Below, piece after piece: positions 1-10,879 of a DNA stretch of 64,000 nt. Below the pieces are notes generated by a model. That model did no database searches, was not told the origin of the DNA, and was given only the letters and a program-made list of their open reading frames with translations. The stretch is from Amborella trichopoda (lineage: Eukaryota > Streptophyta > Magnoliopsida > Amborellales > Amborellaceae), in assembly GCF_000471905.2 (NCBI RefSeq), contig NW_006495906.1, positions 124,001 to 188,000 of the forward strand, read 5' to 3'. Each line of letters starts with the position of its first letter. Within the stretch, counting starts at the first letter, position 1. The translations under genes and the position numbers were made by a program.

Positions 1-162
1 TTGTAACTGTCCTTTTATCCTCGAATGCAAGAGACTTGTAACCTCCCTAGTAATGGGCTTCTTGTATCTTGTAACTCCTTTTTACTGCAATAAAAAGAGT
101 TAGGCTTTTGTTTGGACTATCTTTCCTATTTTCACGTTGAGTCCCTTTCTTTTGAATATACA
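1..162 (-). other. T1 sequence just after integrase
   Basis: Non-coding sequence after the integrase stop. Its reverse complement aligns by eye with 36,355-36,530 of T3, sharing a block that contains GGAGTTACAA and the words CCCATTA and TTGCATT. No polypurine tract or LTR start is seen before the window edge. Confidence 0.6.
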
Positions 163-1484
163 TTATGGGTAGTACTTCTTTAAGTATTGTCCAATGATAG
201 CGGGCATTGTTTCCCCTCCTTCAGGATGTGTGAATATATAAGCTCCATTGGGCAAGACCTTTTTGACTATAAAGGGACCTTCCCACTTAGGCTCAAACGT
301 CCCTTTACACTGGCTGTGCATAACAATAGCCCTTTTGACAGCTAAGGTTGGATCACCGTGGGTGAATGAGCAGACTTTGACAGACTTGTCGAAATCCCTC
401 TTCATTCTCCCTTGGTTGAGTTCAAGGCTCTGCAGAGACTCTAACCTCTTTCCATTGTGCGCATCCAATTCTTGATATCGGAGCTTGACTTTCTCATCTT
501 TGATTCTTCCTTTGTGAATAGCTACTCGCAGTGAAGGGACTTGTATTTCGAGAGGTAAAACTACTTCACCCACATAAACAAAAGAATAAGGAGTGGAATC
601 AGTAGCATTCGCGTAGTAGTGCGATAAGCTCATAGAGCTTTAGGAAGCTTCTCATGTTAGTTCTTCCTTGTTTTTTATACTGACTTTCTTAAAACGTTGC
701 ACATAGACTTATTGAAAGCCTCAGCTAATCCATTCACCCGAGGGTGGTACATAGTCGAGTACCTCCATTTTAAACCGAATTGGTTAACTAAGTGATCGAT
801 GTGATGACTCCTAAATTGAGGCCCATTGTCAGATATAATCCAGTCGGGCACCTCGACACGATATATGATATGATGTCGAACAAAGTAGGCCCTCACTGTC
901 CCAGGAACCTATTTAAGGGGGACCGCTTCAGCCCACTTAGATAAATAATTTGTTGCAGCTAGGATAAAAACATGACCCATTGTGGAAGGAGGGTCAATGG
1001 GCCCTACGATGTCTACACCCCATTGTGAGAAGGGCCATGATGCAACCGTAGGGTGTAAAGGCTCTGGAGGCTGGTGAACCAGGCTGGAATGTATTCTGCA
1101 TACTTGGCACTTTTTAGCATAACTTAAAGAATCGACAATCATCGAAGGACAATAGTATCCCAACATACGTATTCATTCATAGAGCTTAGGATCGGACTGA
1201 TGTAGTCCACAAATGCCTGAGTGGACTTATTCTAAAACCTTATTTGCTTCTTGGATATTGATGCATCTAAGAAGAATGTCGTCAAACTACCGTTTCAAGA
1301 AAGTGTCTCCTTCAAGGAGATTCGACGTATGTTGTTGCATTTGGTACGATCTTTTGGGAGCCTGCCATTTAAGGAAACTGGTGATAGACTCTCTCCAATC
1401 TTCTACCTACTCAATTTCTACACATATTGGGTCAAAGAATTCTGGTTCTTGATTCCGACCCTTAGCACCTTGACTCTGTATTAC
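163..1484 (-). pseudogene. T1 integrase, broken
   Basis: Integrase joins element DNA to the host chromosome. Downstream of the RNase H frame is an N-terminal HHCC zinc module (VHSGICGLH, then KKCQVC) interrupted by two stops. The DDE core follows: Asp in WGVDIVGPID, Asp in ISDNGPQF, and Glu in NGLAEAFNK exactly 35 residues after the second Asp, the classic spacing. The core (1,166-675) stays in one frame apart from a stop near 900. A frameshift near 640-670 precedes the C-terminal piece (633-163), which has the family motif KWEGPFIVKK and ends KKYYP. No chromodomain is seen, as expected for Tat. The catalytic triad survives but the gene cannot be read through. Confidence 0.9.
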
Positions 1485-2640
1485 TTATTCAGTCTTGATT
1501 ACTTCTTTGGCTGATAGAAGTGCTCCAAATGGATAAGGAGAGCACTGGGGAAAGATATTTCTCTCGTCATCCGCATCGACCTCGGTTCTTAGTTTGATGT
1601 GTCTCCATTCTGCCACCCAGACAAGCATGGGCCTTGATGAGGATAATTGAATTTCAGCATCGAGTTTCGCAAGTGTGTCAGCCTGCGAGTTTAGCCTTAC
1701 GGAGAAGTGACTCAGGGATAGGTCCTTAAACTGAGCCATATAAGATTTTGCAGTAGCGTGGTAAGGCTTGAGAGTATCTTTTCTCGCATCATAAATCCCT
1801 TTGAGCTGTCGGATAACCAACTCAGAGTCACCATAGATCTTGAGCTGCTCCAAGTCGAGGTCGAAGGCCATCTCTAGTCCAATTATAAGGGCCTGATATT
1901 CTACCTCATTATGAGAACCAGCTTGAGCGAGAGAGAAAGAAAGTGGCAATATTCCTCCTCTCGGCATCAAGAATACTACTCCGGCGCCTCCTCGATCCAA
2001 TTGGAATGCTCTGTCGAAGTACAATACCCATACAAGAGTAATGTCAGCATAGAATACTTCTTCATTAGGGAGGTCTCTTGATAGAGGAGATTCTATCGGT
2101 ATGGGGTGTGCTGCGAGAAAGTAAGCCCAGGCCTGGTCATTGATGGCCTTCTGTGGGATATACGTGATGTCAAAGTCCAACAGCAATAATGCCCACTTAG
2201 CAAGGTGTCCCGACAAGCACGGACATGTCATGAGATACTTTACAGGATCAACTTTCGATATAAGTTTCACTTCATAACCAAGCAAGTAATGGCAGAGGTT
2301 TTGTACTCTGAAGATCAGGGCCAGACACATCTTCTCAATAAGGGGATAATTCTTCTCGGCCCCTTGCGTCATGCGGTTGAGGTAATATAACACAGTCTCT
2401 TTTCCCTCTTCATTTTTTTGTGTCAACAATGCTCCGAGTGACTCGTCCAAAGCAGTCACATATAGAATGAGGGGGGGCTTTTCCCAATACTGGTGTAGAG
2501 AGCATTGGAGGGTTGAGTAAATAATGCTTGATGTCGTCAAGGGCTGTCTGACAGACTTCATCCCAGATGAATGGGGTATCTTTCTTTAGCAGGTGTGTAA
2601 GGGTTTACAACGACTTGAGAGGTTCGAGATGAACCTGCGA
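1485..2640 (-). pseudogene. T1 RT-linked RNase H plus second Tat-type RNase H
   Basis: An uninterrupted 358-codon frame (2,561-1,485) is the best-preserved coding stretch in the window. The first half is the RNase H normally fused to Ty3/gypsy RT (LILYVTALDESLGALL, LGYEV). The second half is the additional RNase H of the Tat clade, which degrades RNA in RNA-DNA hybrids. Its acidic residues are visible in order: Asp in LYFDRA, Glu in VEYQAL, Asp in YGDSELV and Asp in QADTLAKL. The frame lacks the RT that should precede it, so the apparent start at 2,561 is an effect of upstream damage. T3 has the same region at 34,150-35,090 with stops and small deletions. Confidence 0.9.
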
Positions 2641-2649
2641 ATGTAAGCA

Positions 2650-3560
2650 AGCTGCCCTTGAAGAGAGCGCAGTTATCGAAGTGTAGTTGATGACAACATT
2701 TCTTGGATTGCCTTGATCTGGACTGGCTCAACTTCAAGCCCTCGATGTCTGATGACGAACCCCAAGAATTTTTCGGAGCGCAGGCCAAAAGCACATTTCA
2801 GCGGGTTAATTTTTAGTTCATGAAGGCGCAACCACTTGAACACCTTTTCAAGGTCTCTCTTGTGAGCATTCTTTTCTTCATATTTTACAGCCAAGTCATC
2901 TACAAAACACTCCACCTCTTTGTGCATCATGTCTTTGAAAATGGTCGTCATTGCTCTCTGGTATGTGGCACCAGCATTTTCAATAAAAATGGCATCATTG
3001 TTTAATAGAAGTCCCCTTTTGGAGTTAAGAATGCAGTGGCCTCTTCATCTTCGGGCGCCATCCTTATCTAATTATACCCGGAGTATCCGTCCATGAAGGA
3101 AATGATTTGACAGTGACTTGTAGAGTTGACGAGCATCACGGTGAATGACAATGGGAAGTCATCCTTAGGATAAGCTTATTCAAATCGTGAAAGTCAATAC
3201 ACACTCTGATTTGACCATTGTTCTTCTTGACCGAGACGATATTTGCTAGCCATTTCGGGTATTTGACTTTATCGATGAAACTGAGCTTGGTTATCTCAAC
3301 ATCAATTTGCATTTCAAGGCAGACCCGAGCCTTTTAGATTTCTATTTGACAGGTTTGACAGTTGGATCAATGCCGAGATGGTGAATACCGACATGAGGGT
3401 CTAAACCAGACATCTCACGATAGTGTCAAGCAAAGACATCTCGGTTTACTTTCAAGAAGGTAGTGAAATCTTCTCTCTCTTCTGAAGACATATTCGTTGA
3501 AATGAAAGTGGGTCTGGGATCCGCTTTGTCTCCAAGATTTATTTCCTCAAGTTCGTCAGC
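2650..3560 (-). pseudogene. T1 reverse transcriptase, heavily broken
   Basis: Fragments of Ty3/gypsy RT appear in order but in different frames: a start-of-domain motif (NRDVFA, then GLDPHVGIHHLGIDP), a degraded middle, then ENAGATYQRAMTTIF and the catalytic block CFVDDLAVKY, followed by LKINPLKCAFG and LGFVIRHRGLEV. The catalytic YVDD has become FVDD; both Asp remain. Several stops and at least two frameshifts lie in the middle. This whole domain is absent from T3, where the corresponding flanks are joined directly. Confidence 0.88.
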
Positions 3561-4960
3561 TGTGGCTTGACCACCTTCTTCTCATTCTTCTGAAGCCTCT
3601 TGCAACTCTTCATCGTCTCTTTCATAGATCTTTTGATCGACCTCAACTGCATAGACCCATGATCCTAACATTTTTACGTCTGATAGAGGTCCAGAGTGCA
3701 TCATAATTTCTACACCTTTCTCGAACCTAGTGACAGAAAGGTCAACCTCAAAAGTGGAAAACACGTCAGGTTGGAGAGACTTATCTCGAAAGTTAGAGGA
3801 AAATTGAGGTTTAGTGATAATGATGTAAAGAGTGTCTTCGTATGAATCACACAGTATTCGTACAGATGAATGGAGTGTTTGGTCTGAGCCAGCTGGTGTA
3901 GAGCTGCCTGAGTGTAGAAACTTTGCGCTCTTGATTCTCTCAGTCTCTGCTCAAAGTCAGGCTCAGGGGGCCATTGTAGTTTCTTTGGCTTCGACCTTCT
4001 TGTACTTCTTTGAAGAATGTGGCTCTGCCTTGGCTTTAGCTACTAGGGCATCAACAACTGTTACGAATTCTGCTGCCTGTGCAAGGGTCTTTTCAATCGT
4101 TTCTGCTGCGTCCTGCATATATTGATTCCTTTGAATTTTAAGTCAAAAGCCTCGAAGTCCGGACATATCAAGATTGTGCCTACAGGGGACGTAGAAGAAG
4201 GGAAATAAAAAGCAGGAGGAGAAGGGTTAGAAGGTGGGGGACTTTTAAGGTCGTTCCCCTCATCAGATCGATTTGGGAGGCTTTCTATGTCATCACCAGG
4301 GTTGGACGGGTGCAGGGGGTCTTTTAGGTCTTTCCCTTACTTAGACCATTGGGGAGTGCTTTTAACGTCGTCACCATCATTGGACGTATGTTGAGTGGGA
4401 TATGGCACGAGGACTTCTTCTTGACAGGATGAAGAAGGAAGAAGGATCGTGTCCAGGATGGAGTCTAACAAAGTTGGCAGTAGAGGAAGGGGCCTGGAAA
4501 ATTCTTGCTCAACTGTGGGTTGAGCGGTCTTGTTTCTTCGACAAGTAGCCCTTGGTACCCATCTATTTCTGGTTTTCTGAGGTGATGTTTGATTCATCTC
4601 GTTGGTCTGGCGAAAAGCCCTAGCTTGGCTAATTGCTTCTCATCTTAAAGACTTGAGTTTGCTTCGGCCATGATAGACTATCCATGGCTGGGGAATCGAG
4701 GGTTCCGCAGAGTCTAAATCATAGATAAGAAGGTTCTCCTTTGGGAGATCTCCTTGCCCCGATGGAGAAGTGACTTAGGGGTCACTTATTTGGAGATTGT
4801 AAATATCTTGACACTCCCCTATTTTCTTTGCGAATATATCAAGGAAACTTGTGCATTCTGATAGGTAATGGCCTCTTATCTGATGGTTTGGGCACCAACA
4901 ATCTTCAGTCCCCTTAGCAAGGCGATGAGGTTGCCTTGCTTGCTTCAGTGTGATTATGCC
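3561..4960 (-). pseudogene. T1 region between gag and RT, no protease recognised
   Basis: About 1.4 kb that in other Tat elements would hold the aspartic protease. I see only low-complexity acidic and basic pieces, for example 3,764-3,582 ending DDEELQEASEE, and a lysine-rich block near 4,020-4,140. T3 has the matching pieces at 32,840-33,990, so the region is a genuine part of this family. No D-T/S-G protease triad could be read in any frame in either copy. The protease may be too decayed to see, may lie in an unusual form, or may be missing. Confidence 0.6.
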
Positions 4961-6068
4961 TTCTTAAAGCATTATAATGAAGAAGGCGTAACAGATAGCG
5001 AGCATTTCGTCTTCCTCTTGGATAGTTATGGCATGAGAGGCTTCGGCTACCCCAAAGGCTTTCTTTAAGTCTTGAAGCTTTATCTGGCCTTTCAAAATTA
5101 GGGCCTTGATAATATCCTTTAGCATGTAGCAGTCATCTGTAAGATGATTGATCCTCCAATGATAGGCACAATAATTCACCTGAGTGTCAAGGCTAGGTTG
5201 CTCAGGGAATTTGGTTTCTGGAAGCTGGATCATATTCTGTTCCAATAATAATAAGAACAGCACATGGATCCATTCCTTCTCAAAGGGGTACACCTTGTTC
5301 CTATGCCTGGTGAAATAATCACTCCGATCAAGGTTGGCTGGTGGGGTACCTGATTGTATGATTGTTGTTGCTTGCCAGCCTGGGGTGTTACCTTTGTTGT
5401 ACTTATCCCTTTAGAGAGGTCCAATGTTTGGAAGGGAGCCTCCTTTGAATCAGCGACCATGACGGCTGCACTGATTACTGCTTTCTGTTGGTTTCCCCAT
5501 GTGTTATTCCGAGAGTTCCCATTGCCCTAGTTGTTTGCTGAACTTATATATGATTGTCGTGTCTCACCATGGTGGCGTGGTAGACCTTATATGCGACTGA
5601 TTTAGAGATCAGCTCTGACATGGAGGTCGGATTAGAGGCCTCTACATGTAGAGCGATCTCGGTATGTTCTGCACGTAATTTTGGACTACTTCCTTCTCAG
5701 GCATAGGATTAGGATGGAGGGAAGCCAAGTTTCTCCATCTTGATATGACCTGATCTACGGGCTCATCAGGGTCTTGAATCAGGGTGAGAAGTTCGATGAT
5801 TTAAACCTCTCTCTCGACATTATAGAAGCATTGATAGAATAGGTTCTCCATCTCCTCCCACGTATGGATTGAGCTTGGAGGAAGTTCGACATATCATTGA
5901 AATGCTAGGCCATCGAGGGTCTCAAGGAACTGTCGGAGAAGAAGTCTCCCGTCAGTCACTGTTTCTGAACATGCTGCTTGGAAGTGGGCAATATGTTGGT
6001 TTGGGGACGTGGTTCCGTTGGATAAAGGAAACTTCCCTTTCTTACAATCTGACAGAAATGAGACCTGA
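4961..6068 (-). pseudogene. T1 gag core and C-terminal zinc-like segment
   Basis: The gag core (about 6,060-5,560) matches T3 31,440-32,100: a short TWEEM-like motif preceding the helical capsid domain, with stops and frameshifts. Next comes an NNxWGN-rich linker, then 5,460-4,964, which contains NYCAYHWRINH followed by DDCYMLKDII, a CxxH...C arrangement used in Tat gag proteins as a nucleic-acid-binding motif. Gag assembles the virus-like particle in the cytoplasm and binds element RNA. Frames shift near 5,290 and 5,460. Confidence 0.8.
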
Positions 6069-7874
6069 TTAATATACGAGGGGGTATGGTCTTTGATAAG
6101 GCGTTGCGCCCTGTATCCCCAGGATTTGTCTGTTCTTTAGGTTATGGGTGACCATAGTGTCAATATATGTCTGAGAGACTGGATGAGGGACATAATTGTC
6201 TTGTGAGCTAGAAGGAGGGCGCTGTTGTGGAGGTGCACCATCAGAGTAATGTGAATTGACCTCATGGTTCGCCGACTGGCATATAGAGTCGATACGATCG
6301 ATCTTTTCCATCATCGCGGGCACCATATCCTCCAAATTGTTTATGAGCTCTTCCTGCGCATTGTCGGGCTCGCTTACGACTATTATGCTGATCGTTTCAC
6401 TATGGAGGTCGATGTTAGTGGCAACAGAGGGTTTGCAAACATGACGGATCGTACGTGGTAAGTCAGACAGCAGGGGACCAGCATGCCCCGACTGAACTCA
6501 ACTCTCGTATGCTGATCGCATTTGGATCGGTTCTCGACGTTCTTGGGACCGTGGCTGCTAAGCGACTAGGTCTTTTTCCACAATAGTAACCACATCACAG
6601 AGCTCATGGAGCTCTTCTTCAAGCTTCATTGTCTGAAGGGGATAGAAGGAATTCAGGTGAAGAAGGTCATCAAAATTAGTTGTTTTGACTGCCTTGTTCA
6701 CCTCCCTAGTCAAATTTACAAACCTCTATCGCGTTTAGCCTTGAGGTTTTGATGGACCTCACGCCAAAACTACGATCTAGGCCACCTCTGGTCAGCACTT
6801 ATTACACATGAGAGAGTTGTCTCCATCAGGTGTGGCAATGGAGGAGGGTTAGGAACTGGAGTCATCTTACGCCAAGGAGGATGAAGGACTCTATCATCCA
6901 TCCGGTCGATGCCCCGAGGTATCTTGTGGGCTTGAGAGACACGACCAAATTGACAGGGCTGGTTCAGGATGGTACTCTTAGGGAAAACCTTCGAGTACCA
7001 GGACTGAAGGTGCTTGCTCGATGAAGAAGGAGTGGGTCGGAGCAGGGTTGACTCATAAGGAGGCTTGAGTCGTGAGCGAGAGGGCGTCTGTGATGGGGAC
7101 GCATGTGTGCCCCTTGAAGAAGGAACCTGGCCTCGAGCAAGTGGTCTAGCAAGTGTCTGTAAGAGAATAGGTGTTGGCCTGTCCCGTAGAGGGTGCGCTT
7201 GTGTTTGTAGAGTAGGAGGATGAGAAGGTCGTCCCTATATACTCAGGTTGGTGTGGAATGGCGTTGCCCCGAGCAATGAGATGCATATGAGTAGCGTGCA
7301 CATGACCTAGCCTTGGATGGCTCGATCTTGGACACAGTCTCGAGGTGATAGAAGGGTTGCCCCGAAGTGTGGCTCGAGTGGGTAACCCATGAGCCTTGAG
7401 GTGTGCATGAGGGTTGGAGACCGTGGCGTTTTCACCTCGATGTGTTGAGCCTTTAGGGATAAAGACCAATGGTACAGAAATATCAGGGGCAGCCCAATGG
7501 TGACCCACAAAAGCAATGGCAAGTTGTTTTCCTCTTGCAAAAAGGGACTGGGCAGCCTTTTGGCATACCTCAGGATGACGATCGACAAGTGACTTGCTGG
7601 TGGTAGGGTGCATGCTATGTGGGGCAACAGAAGTGTCACCGATGTAGGGCGCCTTAGTGGAGTTTTCGTCAGAGCGAGGAGATGGGGAGTGAGGGATTTT
7701 TAGGTCCCGCCTCACACCAGTCCAAGTTAAGACCTGGGAGCTAGACAAGGGGTCTTTGCTCAAGAGGATGTTTGGGAATGAAGTCAAAGGAACTTGTTCG
7801 CTAAGGACGCTCTTGAATATGAAGATAAGAAAATCCCCGATTCGGATAAATGGGTAACAGAACCCGTAAGCCAT
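6069..7874 (-). pseudogene. T1 gag N-terminal region
   Basis: Starts with ATG at 7,874 (MAYGF), 84 bases after the primer-binding-like site. T3 has the same start word at 29,672, which supports the choice. The first 242 codons (7,874-7,146) are open and rich in Ser, Pro, His and Thr; a short block SKDPLSSSQVLTW is shared with T3. The same frame recurs at 6,335-6,069 with EKIDRIDSICQSANHEV, also shared with T3. No domain of known function is seen. The N-terminal tail is far longer than a usual gag lead-in. Confidence 0.72.
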
Positions 7875-7957
7875 AATAAAATCTTAAAAGACAATGAAAG
7901 AAGATAATAAAAGAAGAAACTAGCCAAACAAAAACGATCTGACTAAGGGCTAAGAAG

Positions 7958-7975
7958 ACCCCAGTGGAGTCGTGA
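7958..7975 (-). other. T1 primer-binding-like site
   Basis: Three bases after the LTR end on the minus strand lies TCACGACTCCACTGGGGT. It resembles the PBS class TGGCGACTCCRCTGGGGA found in plant Tat elements, with changes at the start and last base. The corresponding site in T3 (29,583-29,600) differs at a few positions. The position between LTR and gag leader supports the call. Confidence 0.65.
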
Positions 7976-7978
7976 AGC

Positions 7979-8640
7979 TGGTTAGAGGCCTCGATCTCGC
8001 CCTCCGGATTCTTTGGAGATTGGGTGGCACGCATCTTGGGCTTCGAGGGAAGACCCGGGATGTTTTTGAGATTGCTCTCTCGGGAACCTTGTTCGAGAAC
8101 GGGCGCAGGTGTTACCAACCCGTGAGAGAGGAAGTTAAGGTGGGTTCAAGACTTACTCGGGCTGACTCGCGTGGGTGCCCTCTTAGATCACAAAGAAAAC
8201 CCCCCAATAATAAACTGGTTCGGAATCGCCTCCCTTGGCATATATTCTACTTATTTTCTTCAATCACATGCATATATGGCAAAGGTTATAAGACAGGTGG
8301 GCCAGATCTCACCCCTTTCCTCTTTGATTAACGTACACAAGTATGCGCATTCAAAAAGTCTTTGATTAATGTACACAAGCATATGCATTCAAAAAGAAGA
8401 GAAGAAAGATGGGGGAGAGAAGAATTCGACTAAGCGAGAGGATCAAAATGGTGACTAGGCTGGTAAATAATTGGCCTGACGTGGTAGCAAAACGGGCTCG
8501 GTAACTAAGATCGGCTCAAAGGATTACTACTAGATGTCATTACCAATAATGACTAGCTAAGCATGATGGTCAGTCTATCGTGGTAATAAAACGAGCCAAG
8601 TAATCCTGGCACAACAACATTACAGGTAGACGACCGGACT
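7979..8640 (-). repeat. 3' part of the T1/T2 LTR
   Basis: Matches 29,000-29,579 and 42,760-43,355 of the T3 LTRs, including GAGGGCACCCACGCGAG on the minus strand. The right third (8,400-8,640) contains words such as ACTAGCTAAGC and GACGTGGTAGC that recur in the other LTRs. No promoter element could be assigned with confidence. Confidence 0.7.
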
Positions 8641-8869
8641 ACCATGAAAGGCTAACCTTAATCCCTCTTAACTGAATAAAGTATGAGGAAAGAATAAGAA
8701 GAGAAGAACGGAAAGAAGGAAGAAGGGAGAAGAAAGGAAGAGAAGAGTATGAAAGGCAAGAGGATAGATGAGAGAGGGGAGGATAGTGCAGTCGGGGCCA
8801 AGCATTGTCCGTTGTGTTAGAAGGAAGAGAGAGAAAATGCACATGCTTTAGGCTTCACCGACTATGTTG

Positions 8870-9390
8870 TACATAGGAGAAGAGAGAGGAGACACAATCA
8901 GTGCTAAGCTTTGCTAATTGTTACATAAGAGGAGATAGAAATCCAGTCGACGGTAGGCTTCATTGACTGATAAAAGAGGAGAGAGAGAACCAATTGGCGT
9001 TGGGCTTCATCGATTGATAGAAGAAGAGACAGAAAACCAATCGACGTTGAGCTTCACAGACTGATAGAAGAGAGAGAAAACCAACCGACGTTGGGTTCAT
9101 TAGCTGATAAAAGAGGAGAGAGAAAACCAATCGATGCTGAGCTTCACCGACTGATAAAAGAGGAGAGAGAAAATTAATAAGTGCAGGGCTTCACCGGCTG
9201 ACAGAAGAGGAGAGAGAACTAACAGGCGTTAGGCTTCATCGACTGATAAAAGAGGGAGAAAACCAACATGTGCTAGGCTTCATCGGTTGTGACAGAAGAA
9301 AGAGAGAACCAACTAGCGCTAGGCTTCACCGATTGTGACAGAAGAAAGAGAGAATCAACTAACACTAAACTTCACTATTTGCATTAGAAG
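8870..9390 (-). repeat. About 48-bp minisatellite inside the T1/T2 LTR
   Basis: Roughly ten imperfect units of 43-50 bp, each with CTGATARAAGAGGAGAGAG followed by a CCAAYYGRCG word and GGCTTCAYCGA. Unit starts can be read at 8,964, 9,012, 9,059 and 9,102. The purine-rich strand is the plus strand, so the element sense strand is pyrimidine-rich. This repeat is not present in the T3 LTRs, which have a different array at the same place. Confidence 0.85.
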
Positions 9391-10059
9391 AGGACGGGTG
9401 GAGATAGAGATGAGAAGAAAAGAAAGAAAATGATATAGAAGAGTAGAAGGGAAGAGAGAGAAAGCGATAGAGATGAGAAGAGAGGAGGAGAGAGAAAGAG
9501 AGAGATGAGATGAAGAGAGAGAAAGAGATAGAGATGAGAAGAGAGGAGGAGAGAGAAATAGATAAAGATGAGAAGAAAAGAAAGAAAGAGATAGAGATGA
9601 GAAGAAAGGAGGAGAGGGAAATAGATAAAGATGAGAAGAAGAGGAGGAGAGAAAAAAGATAGAGAGGAGAAAGAGGGGAGGAGAGAGAAATATACCTGCT
9701 TCGAGTGGTAGCAAGAAGGGAATGGTACTCAAGACCAGCACAATGGTAATACTACTCAAAACCAAGGTCGATACGACTATCCTCATCTGATGTGGCAGCA
9801 AGAGGGCATGGTACTTAGTACCAACATGATGGAAATACTGCTCGACATCTAGACTGCTATGGTAGTGTTAGACTGAGTCTACCCTTAGTCAAGTGAGAAT
9901 AGAATTGAATAAAGAGAAGGCACGAGGCAGTGAAGAGATGGGGTCCCGATGATGTTAGACATCGCCACCCGTAGCCGTGGAGTAACTGTGTCGTAGCCCT
10001 TGGACGGCGCTTGACACTATTACTCACGGTTAGAGGGTGAGCAGTGAACTACAGATGGT
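9391..10059 (-). repeat. GA-rich tract and short duplicated segment in LTR
   Basis: 9,395-9,690 is a purine-rich tract with a loose GAGATAGAGATGAGAAGAGA repeat. 9,700-9,850 has two imperfect copies of a segment of roughly 85 bp containing GGTACT and ACYACYATGGTAATACT-like words. The rest to 10,059 shows no feature. Long reading frames here are low-complexity translations and not genes. Confidence 0.65.
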
Positions 10060-10450
10060 GCAGACATCGCTGTTGGCAACACGAGAAGGCAGTACACCCC
10101 TTTGCAAGCGGCGATGGCTCTTTGTGAAGCCCACGACAATAGCCTCTTGTAAAGCCTGCGATGATAGTTCCTTGACGAAGCACACCGCGATAGGCGTGGG
10201 ACGCAAACGAAGCCTGCGCTCGACGATAAACACTAAGCGTGGCGATAAACACCGAGCGCACGAAAGAAGCTAGCGCACGGTGATAGGCACCGAGCGCGTG
10301 AAAGAAGCCTGCGTACGGCGATAGACACCGAGCGTATGAGAGAAGCTAGCAGATGGCGATGGGTATTGTCGTGACCCTTCGCAGGCGGCGATAGGCATTG
10401 CTATCTGTGATAAGCAAGCAACAGGGTAAAATCCCTGCGGCCAGTGATAG
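10060..10450 (+). repeat. CGATAG-core minisatellite in LTR
   Basis: Imperfect units, each containing GCGATAG, CGATGATAG or GCGATAAAC, joined by AAGC-CTGCG or ACCGAGCG words. The period varies. It resembles the 25-26-bp array at 25,400-25,670 in the T2 internal region. Confidence 0.75.
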
Positions 10451-10879
10451 GCATCACCATCTTGCTTGTGCTGGATGTTGAGAACACATCTGCAGATGGT
10501 GATGAGCAGCGCCACCGGCGAACCTCACTGCGAGATAAAGATGAACAAAAAGAAGGGGAAAGAGGCTCACGCGTGGTGCTGCCATAGCCATGCGCGACCT
10601 GTGAAACGATAGGGGAGAGAAGAGAGAGAGAGGCATGCACGACACTACCACTGCCGTGCATGGCCTCTGAGAGAAGCTCCGACGAAAGAGAAAGAGAAGA
10701 GAGGAAAGAACAGAGAGAAGAAGAGAAGAAAGAAGAGAAGATGAAGAAAAAGATTTACCTTAAGCCAAGGAGTACCGTCCCAAAATTTTCTCTCTCCTTG
10801 CTTTCTCTCTCAAGCCGTGACCCAACAATGAGAAAAGATGGAGGTTTTATTAAGCAAAGTTCGGTCCTTGTAGAATGAT
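10451..10879. other. LTR stretch without a gene
   Basis: A transition from the CGATAG array into GA-rich DNA (10,600-10,780) and then into the conserved core. I see no conserved reading frame or regulatory site. Confidence 0.5.

Larger units (their letters stand above)
1..7978 (-). mobile_element. T1: Tat-type Ty3/gypsy internal region, left end outside the window
   Basis: Read on the minus strand, this holds a leader, gag, RT, two RNase H domains and integrase in the Ty3/gypsy order. A second RNase H between the first one and integrase is the hallmark of the plant Tat clade. It starts next to a primer-binding-like site at 7,958-7,975 and ends beyond position 1, so its 3' LTR is not visible. 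Every region except 1,485-2,561 has stops or frameshifts, so it is a dead copy. It is homologous over most of its length to T3 (29,580-36,600, plus strand), which gives an internal reference for the damage in each copy. Confidence 0.9.

Noticed and set aside
10037..10273. Frames in the CGATAG array as genes
   Set aside because: Overlapping open frames on both strands with repeat-derived composition.
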